A stretch of 64,000 nucleotides of DNA from Capitella teleta (GCA_000328365.1 KB308480.1:118688-182687), one strand, 5' to 3'; numbered from the stretch's first letter, positions 36,907 through 49,116 are shown. Made by a program: numbers and translations. Notes: a model not told the origin generated them from the letters alone.

Positions 36907-37080
36907 TAGTTCCACGACTGTGTTTACTAGGAGTCAGAAAATGTCTATAGGCAGCGGATACGATGCTTTTCAGTGGCCAGGGAGCTAGGGTGTGGTGAGA
37001 AAAACCAATATGGCCGAAGCCTTCCGGGACACGAATTACACGAGCGCTGATTGGCTGAAATTCAGAATGACGTCACGGAT
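36907..37080 (-). promoter_or_regulatory. GRK5: Putative GRK promoter with CCAAT, CRE and ETS-like sites
   Basis: Upstream of the GRK start codon are an inverted CCAAT box (ATTGG at 37050-37054), a second CCAAT at 37005-37009, a perfect CRE palindrome TGACGTCA (37068-37075) and an ETS-like CTTCCGG at 37021. The area is more CpG-rich than its surroundings. Site matches are short and assigned by eye. Confidence 0.4.
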
Positions 37081-38082
37081 GGAGCCGAAGATGTCCGCGC
37101 CAGAGATGCGCTACTCGGTGATCCGGCCTCGAGGTCGGCGAGTCGAGATGATTGGAATTTGAAATGTCGATGTCCACATCGACGAGTGTTTCACTATGAT
37201 TGCCAGTGAAATACGTAACAATGCTCACCTTGATCGTAGTCGTAGACTCTATGCCGGGGATCAATGTGAACGCAGAGTACGTATCCACGATTTGAAGTGA
37301 TCAAGGGTGTGAAAATTGAAACTCAGCTCAAGCAAACATATCCAAACTACTACAATACTACATAATTATGTATGTATATACCATAATAGCATATTGACTG
37401 TATCTTGAATTTATTACAAAAGTATCTATATTTTATTGTTTCATGTCATTTATAACTATTCTTTCATTTCTTCGCTACTAGAATCGGATATAATAGAACG
37501 TCCTGCTAGATTCCCAGCTAGTACACATGAAATACTTCATATTCAGGCACATGCTCGCAGGGGTGGATCGATAACTGCACATCAGCTGTCCGCCAGGCTT
37601 GTGTCGAGTTCTCGAGCGGCCTGATATGGGCCTAGCTTGATCGCCAGCAGCCGTAAAATTCGATTCCAGTCTTGTGGTCCTTCAACAACAACAACAAAAA
37701 GAGAGAGAGGAAGAAAAAAAAAAAAAAAAAAAAAAAAGCAACAAAAAAAACCCCACTTAGTAGGCCTATGCTGTTTTCAGCATCATATCGGTAACTCGTT
37801 TCATTAGGCCTACATACATCGATGAATAGACATAAGAATATACACACGTACAAACTTTTCCATTTCGCTTGAGTTCAAATTACCAATGTGCCTCATGCAT
37901 TTACCCAGCCACACGTACAACACGCCCGTTAATTTGTCATGACAACTTGACAAGTTGACACGCATGTCTTTTCAATTTTGCCGAATTGCATTTGAAATGG
38001 CAAATTGAAATTTGAAAAGCTTATGGAATAATAATGGGTACCAAAACTGACCAAGAACGTGGTTATCTTGAGAAAAAAGAGA

Positions 38083-38084
38083 GG

Positions 38085-38119
<35 letters not shown>
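38083..38119 (+). repeat. (GA)n microsatellite
   Basis: Uninterrupted GA repeats followed by a short imperfect purine tract. Confidence 0.9.
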
Positions 38120-38120
<1 letters not shown>

Positions 38121-39212
38121 GAGAGAAAAGTTCGATCATTTGTAGTAGCTTGAAAATGGCTCAGATATGCTATACTCGGAAATCAAGACTCACTAGCACT
38201 AAAAGACACAACCCTAAAAGACTAAAAAACACTACCGGGTGTTACAACATTAAAATTATTGTTATTGGGATTTTTCAATGTGGCTAAATCAGTTAATGTG
38301 TTACAAGCAAGGATGCTTAGATTAAATCATTAATTGGTTACAATATCGCCATTTCTCTGAAATCTCACTATAATTTATATCATAGAATAATTACCATTCA
38401 TAGTTACAGTAGCCTGTAATCTATAGAATAACATTTTTTTCAGCTTTCTTTGTCAATTTTAATAATCGTATTAGCACGATGAAACGACACTGCGTCGAAA
38501 CGTGATGTATTTTTTCTTCCAATAAAATTAATTGGAACCATGCATGTACCGCCTTCAACTCACTCTTAGAGCATTATTTATCATACTTGATTTCGATTAG
38601 ATGTTATATATTGCATGTTTATTGAATATACAGGTAAAATTGTTGAAATTTCGGTTTGAAACCGCACATGATTATGACGATAAACCCATTGTGCATGCAT
38701 GCCTTTCTACAGCTTCTGCTTTTCTATGCTGCGGAACCACGAATGCTCGCTGCGAGGCGGCATCGTTAATTAAGTATTTTGAGAATATCGAAGATAGCAT
38801 GACCAAAGAAAAGGCAGACATCGGTCCATAAATCACTATCACTATACCTGATATTGTTATGTGGGTAAATAGCGCGGTTTAAGAGTAAAGAGTACTTTGG
38901 TACGCTTTACGCAACATTGAAAATTACCCCGTCGACCGAGTGACACGTGCATTAATTTTTTGTTTGAAGCATTCTGTCCACGGGTCGGGACCTACTGACG
39001 CATATCCATATCCACCCCAGCAGACATGCATGCTTCTGAGGCCCAAATGTCTTCGTTCCTGTACAAGAAGAGGCCACCTGCTGTCAGGACACCAGCTTAA
39101 GCGCAGATGACACTTCGTCAGGAGTGTCAATCCTCAGTTGCCACGAGACTTAAGTTATCTGACCAGTATCTATATCATATTGTGACTTAAATTGACATTG
39201 TGGGAGGGGGGG

Positions 39213-39379
39213 GGCCTTATTTAACCTGGGAATCCTAAAGCAACTAAGGCTTATGTGGTCCGAGGAGGTAAGCAGGAGCTAAGTGCCTTACCTAAGGACA
39301 GAAGGCTGGCTTCGAACCTCCGTTGGCCAGCGCCAAGCCCTTTCGAGGCGAGTACGCTGACCACTCGGCTACCACCTCT
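39213..39379 (-). mobile_element. tRNA-derived SINE remnant (family C)
   Basis: On the minus strand the head reads GGTAGCCGAGTGGTCAGCG, resembling the A box of a class II (Ser/Leu-like) tRNA, with a B-box-like GGTTCGAAGCC downstream. It is followed by GGTAAGGCACTTAGCTCC, a body motif familiar from invertebrate tRNA SINEs. No clear target duplication. Confidence 0.6.
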
Positions 39380-39885
39380 CCATTCAATGTGTATGATACC
39401 GTGTACAGCGCATTGGGTGCATCATGTGCTGTATGTGTATAATCAAACCAATCATCAAGTTAAGATCACCATGAATTTTGTTCACTCACCGAGTGACTTC
39501 AATTGCAATTAGCTGGCACTCCGTCTCCGTCTCAGATGCCATGAGGTGATTGCACTCATGCTTTGATCTCAGGTAAGGATCACAGTTAAATTAACAAAAG
39601 CTTTGATGGCTCTTTGAATGTCTTGATGTATTTTGAATGTCTTTGATGCATTCATACATCGTATATATAGCTAAAGATCAGTCAAGGGAGTTATCTATTA
39701 TTGTCTCCGTTAAAGATCTGTCAGTAATAATAGACTTGTTCGGTCATTCATTCATTCTCTTCCCTTTAGTCGATCCTCTGTTGGTCTTAATAGGCGAATC
39801 ATGCTGAGTCAATCAAATATATTTTGTAACACCACATCTAAAGACAATAATGCAACCGCAATGGGTATCAAAGAATTATGTAATA

Positions 39886-40752
39886 CAGTCAGACCCCGTT
39901 AATCCGCGTCATGTAATCCGCCCTTTTCGTAATCCGCCATAAAATCTCAGGGACGACTCGTTTGTAATGTTAATTGTGTCATGTAATCCGCCCTTTTCGT
40001 TAATCCGCCTCCGACCACGATTCTAGGGAACGAACCTACACTTTACCATGGTAAATAACACATGTAATCCGCCCCCCAAATAGCGTGTCGAAAACAAACA
40101 TCAGCCACGACACACTAATTGTCGGCAATTTCTTTGAAGTCGGGTCAGTTAACAACAACTGGCGCCTCCCCATTTGTTTAACGGCGATTCGCGTTGTTTA
40201 ATTAAGTCTTTAATTCAATTGGTCGCTGGGTTAAGCGATGTTCAGGAGCGGAACGAACGAGATGAAGTTGTGAGTAGAGATCAATCGAGTGAAGAAGCGA
40301 GATCTGAGCTCGCGAAGGAAGTCTTTCTTGGTGGGGAAGCGAGGCAGCACGTGCGCGCATTAATTAATTAATGCTATATATTTTGAGAGATTCGAGGAGT
40401 CGGAGGCAGCGAAGCAAGAAAATAAAAATGAACTTCACAGATTGGGCTTGATGAAACGGCTTATCACAAGCAGATTGAATAATGCCGATAAGCAGACAAC
40501 CATCACAGATTTTTTCAAACAATAAAAATCTTTAATTAATTGGCCTCATGTGATCGTTTATGAGGTCTTTTTTTACCTCCTGCTTCATTCCTAATGGTAT
40601 ATGCTACTACGCTAATGCATGACATGGGTTTTTGGGGTTTTAAAATGACACACAACTTTGATCAATTTGAGGTCTGAAATGTAATCGGCCCTTTTCGTTA
40701 ATCCGTCAGTTTTCTTGGGAACGGAGGAGGGCGGATTAACGGGGTCTGACTG
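39886..40752 (+). mobile_element. pogo/Tigger-type DNA transposon, internally deleted, copy 1
   Basis: 867 bp, flanked by TA, with inverted ends CAGTCAGACCCCGTTAATCC and its mirror at the right end. Subterminal repeats of ATGTAATCCGCCCTTTTCG occur on the left. The right half keeps the C-terminal part of a transposase reading frame, ending KQTTITDFFKQ and a stop near 40525. The DDE catalytic domain is absent. Closely related to the copy at 52213-53105. Confidence 0.9.
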
Positions 40753-41083
40753 TATAACAGATAATATTTTGAGTACATCCAACGAATTCGATAATACTGA
40801 TGTTTTGTTTTTACTTAATTCACTATGTATTAATCGATTGTATAATTATTATCTTGAATTGATGCAAAATCTGCATTTTGTTGTTAAGTTTTTTTATTTT
40901 TTTTTATTTTTTTATTTTTTATTATTAGTTTAGCATTGGTACTCTCTCTCACTCGTTGTATAGCACGGCCTAGTTTCACATTTGGATTACTGTATGCACT
41001 TATATTTACCATTACCTTTACCTTTATCGTTTTGTTTTTCTTTATCCGTTCATTTTTCCTGTACATGTTTTTGTACGAAATAA

Positions 41084-41185
<102 letters not shown>

Positions 41186-41279
41186 ATCAGAACACCAACT
41201 TGTAGTAAATTTTGTTAATTTGCCTCATCAATCATTATATGTCATGATTTAATGAATTTAATTTTCATTAGAAAAGTCA

Positions 41280-41530
41280 GGATTTCGCTCAAAATGGAGG
41301 CCATCAACACACACCCACAGTTCCACTTATTCTGCTTTACGTTATCCTGTAGGAGAAACACCACGATCTTTCATATAACGCTGTAAATCTTGGACTTTTC
41401 GCTTGGCAAATTCATCTTCTCCATTACTGGCATTAGACGTCGTGATAGAAAATGATTTTTTTTTTTTTTGTCCTACCTGTGAAACTTGGTCAACTCTGCG
41501 CCGCTCTGCGCATACGCGAAAGGTTATCGG
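41280..41530 (-). pseudogene. Broken SAP-like domain fragment
   Basis: A minus-strand frame contains KRKVQDLQRYMKDRGVSPTG, which looks like the first helix and turn of a SAP DNA-binding motif; the adjacent DNA suggests the rest of the motif, but the reading frame is broken. SAP-like frames like this are often repeated in invertebrate genomes, so it may be a piece of a mobile element. The source element is not identified. Confidence 0.35.
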
Positions 41531-42929
41531 CACATCATCCATATTGCAATATGTATATTTGTATCGCTTGGATCAGCACTCAAAGAAGACATTTTGCGAA
41601 CAAGAGAAATAAACCAGACAAAATATAACACTCCAGAAGGATTAGGAGGAAAAACGGGAGGCACGCGTCCTGCTTGCTTCATAAGGATTCAGAAACAATT
41701 CTTTCAAATATAATAAGAGTTACATGTTCAATATTTGAATTTTAGTGAAACTCACGCTTTCGAACCGTCGCTGACCTGACTTCAGTGACCTCAATGACCT
41801 TAGTGACCTCAGCGACCTGGATGTGTGAATACACTTCTGATACTTCGTCATCTTTTCTCATTTACGATTGATTGAGAAAAATTCGTTATATGATAAGGGG
41901 AATAATGATCGGTATTAATTGACTTTATGGCCCTTTTTCTAGGTAACGAGCCATTTGTGAGGGCGGATTTTGTTTTGGCAATCTTTTGATGTGGTAATCA
42001 ATCGGGATGCACTGATATCTCATCAGATAATTCGGAAATAATTGTTCTATTTTTCGGACAGTATGATTATGCGTGCGTCTCGCACAGTCTGTGTTAAAGG
42101 AATAAAACATATTCCCAATCTAATAGGGTCTGGTACTTAAAATCGTCGATTTCGTTTCGATTATAAATAGATAAATCGAATGTTCCAGTGAGTTTAACAT
42201 ATATAATCATACATATACATTATAATGAAGAAATATATAATAACTATAACATGATTAATATTAGCAACACTTGCAGAGTTGGAGCGTATATGGTGTATAT
42301 ATATATATTGTGTAGCCATAGAGTAAAACTGAAATGGATGGAGCTTGATTGCTTGCTCAATATGTACATTGCATGTATTGAAGATATCCTTTGTTTAATC
42401 ACATCAGTTATGTGATTTAAAAAGTCTTCTTTTTGAAGGTGACCAAGTTGGGGGGATCTGGAAATATATTTTTGGGAAGATTATTATAAGTTTGTATAGG
42501 AGCCAAAACAAAACAAAAAAAGCGATTTTTTTCTTCTTCTAATTATTTCTGTTTGATGGTACATGCATTGTCATTTGATGTTAATGTTTCCTTATTGGGC
42601 TTCTTCTGAGATGTGACCTTGGATCTTGGGTGGCAATGGGGAACGTTGTTCTGATGTATTTAGGCACTTCTTCTTGTATAACTTGCTTACATATCATTGT
42701 CGCGTGTCCTGTTTTCCTTCTTGTAGTAAGACTGTCGAATGCATCCAGCTGTCGATATCCGGCCCAAAGATTCCTAGCGTTATATACTTGGGAATTTCTC
42801 GAGTTTGCTCAAATAGTTGTCTCCAGTGTGTGCAACACAGACGCAGCCTATCTCGAGTACATACATGTACCAGATCAGCGCCTTGTACATGCTGCGTGGT
42901 TGTGTTAATCAGTGAGGTTTGGGACGAAT

Positions 42930-43480
42930 AAGCTGTGCTCGTGCTGTGCGAGCGTTGTTAATAGGTTAAAGATCTTTTTTATGTGGTCTCCCATGTTGAG
43001 GTATTGATCGAGGTTGATGCCCGCAATTAAGCCGTGTTGTTTCTCAATTGCGGTGTTCGTTGAGGATGTCTTGTTGGGTAGAATGCCGTCAGTTGTTCGT
43101 TCGAAGGCTCCATGGTGATGCGAGCGTCTTGACAGAATCGTAGAACTTACTTTCGAGCGTCCTCTAGATCTCTTTGGTCAGTTGCAAGTAGATTCAGGTC
43201 ATCGGCAAATCCCAAAGCTTTGTGTCTTGCTGCATCAAAGATGGGGGCGAAATATACACATACCACATGACGGGGTCCTAGGCCACTACCTCGTACGACT
43301 CCATTGTCTATAGCCGCTCTAGCGGTGCTCTCCTGACTTCTGACTGTACTCCGTTGACTAGTATCTTCACATTGAAAGTTTGGTCTGTCAAGTAGAATAT
43401 ATGATGAGCTGAAAGAGCTTTCCTCTCAATCCTGCCTCATGCAGTCTGAGTGAGAACTGGTTCCTATCTACTCTATATCA
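42930..43480 (-). mobile_element. Degenerate non-LTR retrotransposon (LINE) fragment
   Basis: On the minus strand, pieces of reverse transcriptase can be read: a RGSGLGP-like motif near 43290, GFADDLNLLATDQ around 43200 (the catalytic FADD of LINE reverse transcriptases), and further on LNMGDHIKKIFN near 42990, which matches the thumb-region LNxxxHI motif of LINEs. Frames are interrupted and both ends are missing. The clade cannot be settled by eye. Confidence 0.65.
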
Positions 43481-43535
43481 AGATATTAACAGAAGAAATG
43501 AGTCTTGATGAATATTTCAGTTTCATTTGATCTAT

Positions 43536-43566
43536 GTTTCGGCTTTCATAACACAGGCCTAATCAG
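43536..43566 (-). ncRNA. Hammerhead-ribozyme-like core motif
   Basis: On the minus strand CTGATTA is followed by GGCC, a loop, GGCC-complementary GCC and GAAAC, matching the layout of a minimal hammerhead core (CUGANGA, stem II, GAAAC) with one core deviation. Such motifs occur in many invertebrate retroelements. Cleavage ability is not shown. Confidence 0.3.
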
Positions 43567-44571
43567 AAAACATTACACTACCAAATACTGACGAACACAA
43601 TTTTCATCGAGATTTTAATTTTCGGGGGTTTCACCCATTGTACATGCATGTATGCATGTACCTAATCTGGACTCTTTTACATAAAAAAATAAGTGTGCTA
43701 ATCATTCTTTTTAACACCACCTGCAGACTTTACTAGCAAATCTTGACTTGGCATTTGGCAGCTTAAAAAAAAGGATCACACGATTGAAAGGCAATTCTGA
43801 TGTTTTTGTTCACCTATACCTTCGATCGCGAAAAATCAATTCTGCGATACCAGTATATGAGGTAACTCAAATCTACATAAACAAGAAATTTCAGTGATTA
43901 CCTATAATCAAGGTGGGGGGGATACGGATGACGGAGAATGCTCGTCTTATCATTTGCTTTTCATTAACGGACAACGAATTGTGTGGAATTTGAATAGTCG
44001 TTCATTATTCGAGAAATCCTGCATTGTTTACAACAAATGATATGTGCAGGTACATGTACCAACCAGCCCATCTGGCTTTCACCCAGCATCAACTATGCGT
44101 GTGGCTGTGGGGTGCGCAGTTTTCAAACGTAAGCTCGCAGTTTGACCACCCCCACCCCCCACCCCCTCAGAATCGACCTTTCGGCACACACTTTTTGTTG
44201 AATATACAACCACATACGACCATGTCGAGTCGAATTAATGTTCGATAATTATAGCGTCACCTGTCGTTTGGATGTGATTTCACTTAAGATGGACAACTCA
44301 TTGCAGAGAAAATGCGATTTTCCTGTCAATAAAGACTGGTGAGACAGCGAATTGAGAGGGTGAGACGGCTAATCGTAGTTGGTGGAGGTTTGTTGCAATG
44401 CAAACCATCGCCTGGGATGATCAAACGCAATAGAATGCCTTCGAAGGAAGCAATTGACCAATCAATTATACCAAAACCTGTTAATGACTGATGAGGAAAA
44501 TATGCCGGTGTGATTCAAACAATCGTGCACAGAGTAGACGCAGAGACCTGTGCATGGGGAGTGTGGTACTA

Positions 44572-45444
44572 CAGTAAAACCTCGATGTATCGAACGTCCG
44601 TCCCTCGAATGTCTCCTTGTGTCGAAGTGTTTTCGAAGTCCCGACGATTCTCCTATACTTTACTATTAGCACTAACATCCGTCCCTCGAACGTCTCATTC
44701 TCGAATTTATCCATGTGTCGAATTGTTTTCGAAGTCCCCGAGACATAATTTCGATCTGTAGCTCGAAGTCGAAAAATTCGATGAGCATATTTCTCAGTTT
44801 GATAACTTCAAAGAGAGAGAGATAGTCAGTTGTTTACAAAGCATCAAAACATCCCCGCCCCAACTAAGCAGTCGGCAGCCTTTATCTCTCCTCTGTTTAC
44901 ACCGCGACCAGAGCTTTGATTGGCTGACTCCAAAGATCAACGGACCGTGGATCTCAACTAAGCTATAAGGCATTGTTGTTGGTGTATTTGTGATGTCTTT
45001 AATGAATGACCGACAAAAGACCGCAAACCGATCAGAGCTTGGCTGACTCCTAAAATCAATAGACAGTGGATATCGACTAAGGCATTTTTGTTGGTGTGCT
45101 TGTGATGATATTTAATGAATGCCGACAAAAAACCGCGCGCATTCGAGGCTAGAGTTAATTAAAGAAATCCAGCCTTAGTTCTATACGTTGATAAATATTA
45201 GTTAATTAAAAGTTTCAATCTCAATTTCTCCTATAATCATTTCTTTGGTCTAGATTTCTCGTAAGTCATGAGATCACGGTTCATAGTTTATGAGTTCATA
45301 ACGCATGCAGTTAATCATAACGTCAGAGCACGGATTGGAATCATAACGGTCATATCATAACGGTCTCGATCTATCCCTCGAAGTATCCTTGAGTCGAAGT
45401 ATTTGAGCTAACCCCACGAACTTCGACACATCGAGGTTTTACTG
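44572..45444 (+). mobile_element. Non-autonomous pogo-type DNA transposon
   Basis: 873 bp with TA on both sides and inverted ends CAGTAAAACCTCGATGTATC and its mirror (GACACATCGAGGTTTTACTG). The CAGTaaAACCTCGAT start is characteristic of pogo/Tigger elements. No transposase frame remains. The right part holds four copies of a TCATAACG motif (45295-45363). Confidence 0.85.
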
Positions 45445-46177
45445 TAGTATGTTTGAGTGCAGAGTTCACAGAGTTCAATCATGCTTCAGCAAAGCTTTAT
45501 GAATTGTTGTTCTCCAGATGTTAGGGTTTCAAGTGTTTGTAAAATATCAGACAACAGAACCGTGACCCTGAGAGCAGTGGCCTTGACTTTTTGTTATTGC
45601 AATACAGTGTAGGATAGGAGTACATGGTGACAATTTGGTAGAGGCAAGGGTATGGGGGGCGTAATGGAAGAGAGTTGAAATTGAAAAATGGAACCAGAGT
45701 TGACAGACGCACAGAGTGAATTAAAGTCAAACCAGCACAACCGCAATAGAAAAATAATGTAAAGGATATTTCACTAAGAAAACAGCAAAATTTAATTCCG
45801 CGTAAATAAATCGTTCTAAGAAAGTAACAATACATAATATATATGCATTATGTATGACAAAACATACACAATTCATTAAACACATGTATGCATTGTATAC
45901 ACATATATGCATGCACATGCTCAATGATGCAGCATTAATTAATACTTACTTAATTAAAGAAAGCATGCTTATTCAATGAAAAGCAATACACAGGAATTAC
46001 TTTTATCAAGTATATGTTGTACCATGTTTATTCCGGCCTGACAGAGACAAGAGCAGAGTGTGTACATAATTCATATAACACAGCATAGAAAAAAAAATAA
46101 AAATTCAACAGGGGACAGTATAAATACCACAGAGAAACATCCACTGGTAGAATTTTATGATGTGGTACTGAAAGCAA

Positions 46178-46921
46178 TTAATCGTCAGAAGAGTCTGAAT
46201 CATCTGACTGTATACTGGGGCCTCTGTACGGGGCATGCTCACCCCAGAGCCACGAAGGTTGAGGAATCTCCATAAGGTATCGGAGGTTTTTGTCATGATC
46301 ATATGCTGGATCAATCTCACAATAATACCGGCAGATTCGAGGCCCATTCCGACGAATGCCGTGATCATAAGGGGGAGATAAAATGTCAAAAAATGCACCA
46401 GGGGTCTCGCCCGTGCTCACTTCATGGAAATTCCCATTCAGTGGATCAAGAACACATACTCCATCAGACGTTCCTATTTTCTGAGTGCCATGAAGATGCA
46501 CACGATGTAACACACGATCAGTTGAGCTCATGACTTCATCCTTCGGTAGATCAGTACCATCATTGTTGACGACTTTAGAGAAACTTTTGACGTTAACCGA
46601 CCCATTAAGCACTTTAACCATGCCAAACATGTCTGGGTGGTCGTGGATAGGGAGAGACGTGTGGCTCCTCAACACGAATACCCCCATTGAAAAAATTTTG
46701 TCCTCCCACAGTCCGATGTAAGTGAAAGGCGCTTCGCCCGACTCAGGGTTGAATTTGCTAGTATCCCGCACTAAGTCGACATCAAAATTTATATCATCTG
46801 CTGTAAGGGTCCGTGTTAATTCTTTCAATTTGATGAGCTGCTGTTGAAATGTCGCGGGATTCTTGGTATTGCGAAAAGTTCTCGCAGCTTGGGAAGCTAT
46901 TCTCTGAACCAGCGACGCCAT
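46178..46921 (-). CDS. ADO: 2-aminoethanethiol (cysteamine) dioxygenase
   Basis: ADO is a non-haem iron thiol dioxygenase that oxidises cysteamine to hypotaurine and N-terminal cysteines of target proteins, acting as an oxygen sensor. The 247-residue protein is encoded in one exon, as in vertebrates (human 270). MASLVQRIASQAARTFR matches the conserved start; the ATG has good context (AAAATGG) and is preferred over in-frame ATGs upstream that give an unrelated extension. Cupin iron ligands are His93 and His95 (PIHDHP) and His166 (NFHEV). Cys197 and Tyr199 (CRYY) correspond to the cross-linked Cys-Tyr pair of human ADO. GVFVLRSHTSLP, MVKVLNGSV and FFDILSPPYD are further family stretches. The C-terminus is an acidic serine tail (SDDSDSSDD) that I do not know from human ADO. 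Confidence 0.96.
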   Translation of the reverse strand: MASLVQRIASQAARTFRNTKNPATFQQQLIKLKELTRTLTADDINFDVDLVRDTSKFNPESGEAPFTYIGLWEDKIFSMGVFVLRSHTSLPIHDHPDMFGMVKVLNGSVNVKSFSKVVNNDGTDLPKDEVMSSTDRVLHRVHLHGTQKIGTSDGVCVLDPLNGNFHEVSTGETPGAFFDILSPPYDHGIRRNGPRICRYYCEIDPAYDHDKNLRYLMEIPQPSWLWGEHAPYRGPSIQSDDSDSSDD

Positions 46922-46975
46922 TTTGCAGAAGATTCGAAGCACGTACACGCGAATAAATAACATCACGAATTAATA

Positions 46976-46984
46976 TCATAACGC
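46976..46984 (+). promoter_or_regulatory. ATCATAACG motif upstream of ADO
   Basis: One of about thirteen CATAACG motifs in the window, here 55 bp upstream of the ADO start codon. A similar copy (22231-22240) lies about 130 bp upstream of the VPS26C start. Function is unknown; CATAACGG resembles Myb sites (YAACGG). Confidence 0.25.
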
Positions 46985-47022
46985 ATCGTTCTCCAGCCCA
47001 AATCACGTACATAATACATGTA

Positions 47023-47359
47023 CAGGGTGATTCAAAAGTTCACTAACAAGTAATGAGGAATTTATATCTAGTTAAATATGTTACAAAAATGGCATTTTCT
47101 GTGGAAGGGCGCGCAGTATCTCAAATAATTACCGTTGGTATTTGGAGTAGCCTCTTATAAATAAGCGCCAACGGTCTAATGGCACTATGGCTAATGAGTA
47201 ATGAGTGAGTGAGCCTCTATACTGCTACTATAAACAATAATTACTTTAGGGTACATATGAGCGCGAATTGTGAAAAATAAAATATACAATTTTGTAGCAC
47301 TTTACGCAATTAAGGTTGTAAAATCCGCCATCACGAGAATCAACTTTTGAATCACATTG
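47023..47359 (+). mobile_element. Short Tc1/mariner-type MITE
   Basis: 337 bp with TA on both sides. The left end CAGGGTGATTCAAAAGTT is mirrored at the right by AACTTTTGAATCACATTG, with two mismatches. The GTGATTCAAAAGT end is a common mariner-type terminus. No coding region inside. Confidence 0.75.
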
Positions 47360-47989
47360 TATTTATTTATATAAAAGGCGGTTTAGTCCTTACCAGTTGA
47401 GTACGATTCTGAGAGATATGCGACCCCCAACCTTCAATACATTCGATGCTGATCAAATAGCCGATGCAGTAAATTCCATAATGTACACAAGTGCCCAGAT
47501 TAATGCTATATTATCCAATAAAAACTTGCCTTGCAATCCTTTCAATGCACAATAACAAAGATGGAACAAGCTCTTAGAAGATGGAGACTCACGCACACTA
47601 TGAAAAGCCAATCATTGGTGCGGTAACCTGGCAGACAATGAAGCTCAAGAGAAACCAGGTGATATGAGTCTTTTAAAACCGCTTTGAGACTCTCCTGAAC
47701 CCACGTGATACAACAGCGCTCTCATCTCCAAACGACACACAAACATATTTGCCTATCACACACGGCCCTGTATAATGGCAAGAAGTGGATACAGCCCTGC
47801 GCTCCCCGAAGAAGAACACTTTCACAATTGCTGGCTACTCATGCTTACCTAAAATCGTGGGTCTTTACCAAACTCGTGATTCTCTTCAAAATGGGCAACA
47901 AGTAGCTCTGCGATAACTATCGTGGTATATTACTGATGGACTCGCTTGCAAAAGTATACGACATTTTGCTCAAAAATCGCCTTGCGATT

Positions 47990-48540
47990 GGTTTCAACCT
48001 GAAAGAGAACAAGCACAGAAAGGAAGAGGATGTAATAAGCACTTTATTGTTGGCTGCTTATCTACTTTGCACGTCATAGGCGGAGGAAGATCTACGTCGT
48101 GTTCGTCGATATTTTCAAAGCATGTGATCGAGTGCCAAGGGACCTGATGCTAAAGATGATGACAGAACTTGAATGCGGAGCGACGACAATGGCTCATGCA
48201 ATCGCAGCAGTTTACCGATGCACACGAATGTGACTGCATCGATAGGCGTTCGGCAAGGATCTCCAACGTCATGTCTACTATTCACTCTCGTGGTCAATGA
48301 CCTCATAAGAAGCCCGCAAAATAGATGTCAGTCAGGCGGCTACCTCCAATGGCTACACTGCTTAATGTTGATGATCGACGCAGTCATCCTAGCAACCATA
48401 GAGAACGCGCCTTGGGGAAAATACAAATCCCCATATATGGACTCTCTTTGTGTTCAATGAAGTCTGACATCTCCTCATTCGTCTTCAACGTTGAAAAACA
48501 ACATCATGTACAACTAGCTCCCAAAGTCATAGCGTAGTCT
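47990..48540 (+). mobile_element. LINE reverse-transcriptase fragment
   Basis: Plus-strand pieces read YVVFVDIFKACDRVPRDLML (palm motif A), then IGVRQGSPTSCLLFTLVVND (motif B) and LMLMIDAVILAT (motif C position, where the second catalytic Asp region is altered). The frame changes along the segment, so it is a decayed copy. It differs from the LINEs at 43 kb and 50 kb. Confidence 0.7.
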
Positions 48541-49116
48541 ATATAATACACTCCAATGGAGTGTATAGGTACGTACTGCTCCGCTACCTATCTGGAGCTA
48601 ATGTACAACATGCAATGACTCAGAGTTCTCACCAGAGTATTATAGAAGGGGTTTATAGAAGTGCATTCCCATAATTTTATCTGTCATTAAACCAATCTGA
48701 GATTGTCAAATTTGCATGTTTAGCAATATTAAGTGAATTTTCTCTCGGGAGCATGCCCGGACCCCCCCTCCCCCCTGAGTGGCTGCGTGCCTAATTCGGG
48801 GCTTAATACTATATTTGGTACAGTTCCAACAAACACTGTCATGTCAGCGGCCTTGTGAGGACCCTGTCTGCATGATCAAAGTTTGGGAATATCTTGAATT
48901 AGGCCCTAAATGTATTTCTATCCGTTCTGTTTTTACCTTGGCCCGCATGCCACCCTGGGGTTTATTATCTGGCCCTCTTCCTGAAAAGTTTTCAACTTTA
49001 ATTCAATAAAGGGGCTTAGGTTACGGTTATGGCAGGGATAGGGCCAAGGGAAAAAAAAAATACATTTAGGCATTATTGTAGAGGCATCGACTGCCACCGA
49101 GCCGTCGACCCTGTGC

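Noticed and set aside
37078-37161. Start exon MEPKMSAPEMRYSV on the plus strand, divergent from GRK
   Set aside because: Short, no convincing donor, and no downstream exon found; more likely promoter DNA of GRK.
37207-37290. Minus-strand exon-like segment reading VLCVHIDPRHRVYDYDQ before a GTGAGC donor
   Set aside because: No acceptor, no start codon in that frame and no partner exon; may be part of a GRK 5' untranslated exon but coding is not supported.
38625-38831. Possible terminal exon after a TATACAG acceptor (VKLLKFRFETAHDYDDK)
   Set aside because: Composition and lack of any neighbouring exon or known family make it indistinguishable from a chance frame.
42626-42931. Two overlapping open frames of about 100 codons
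   Set aside because: Cysteine-rich, unconserved translations beside LINE debris; no start context or splice support.
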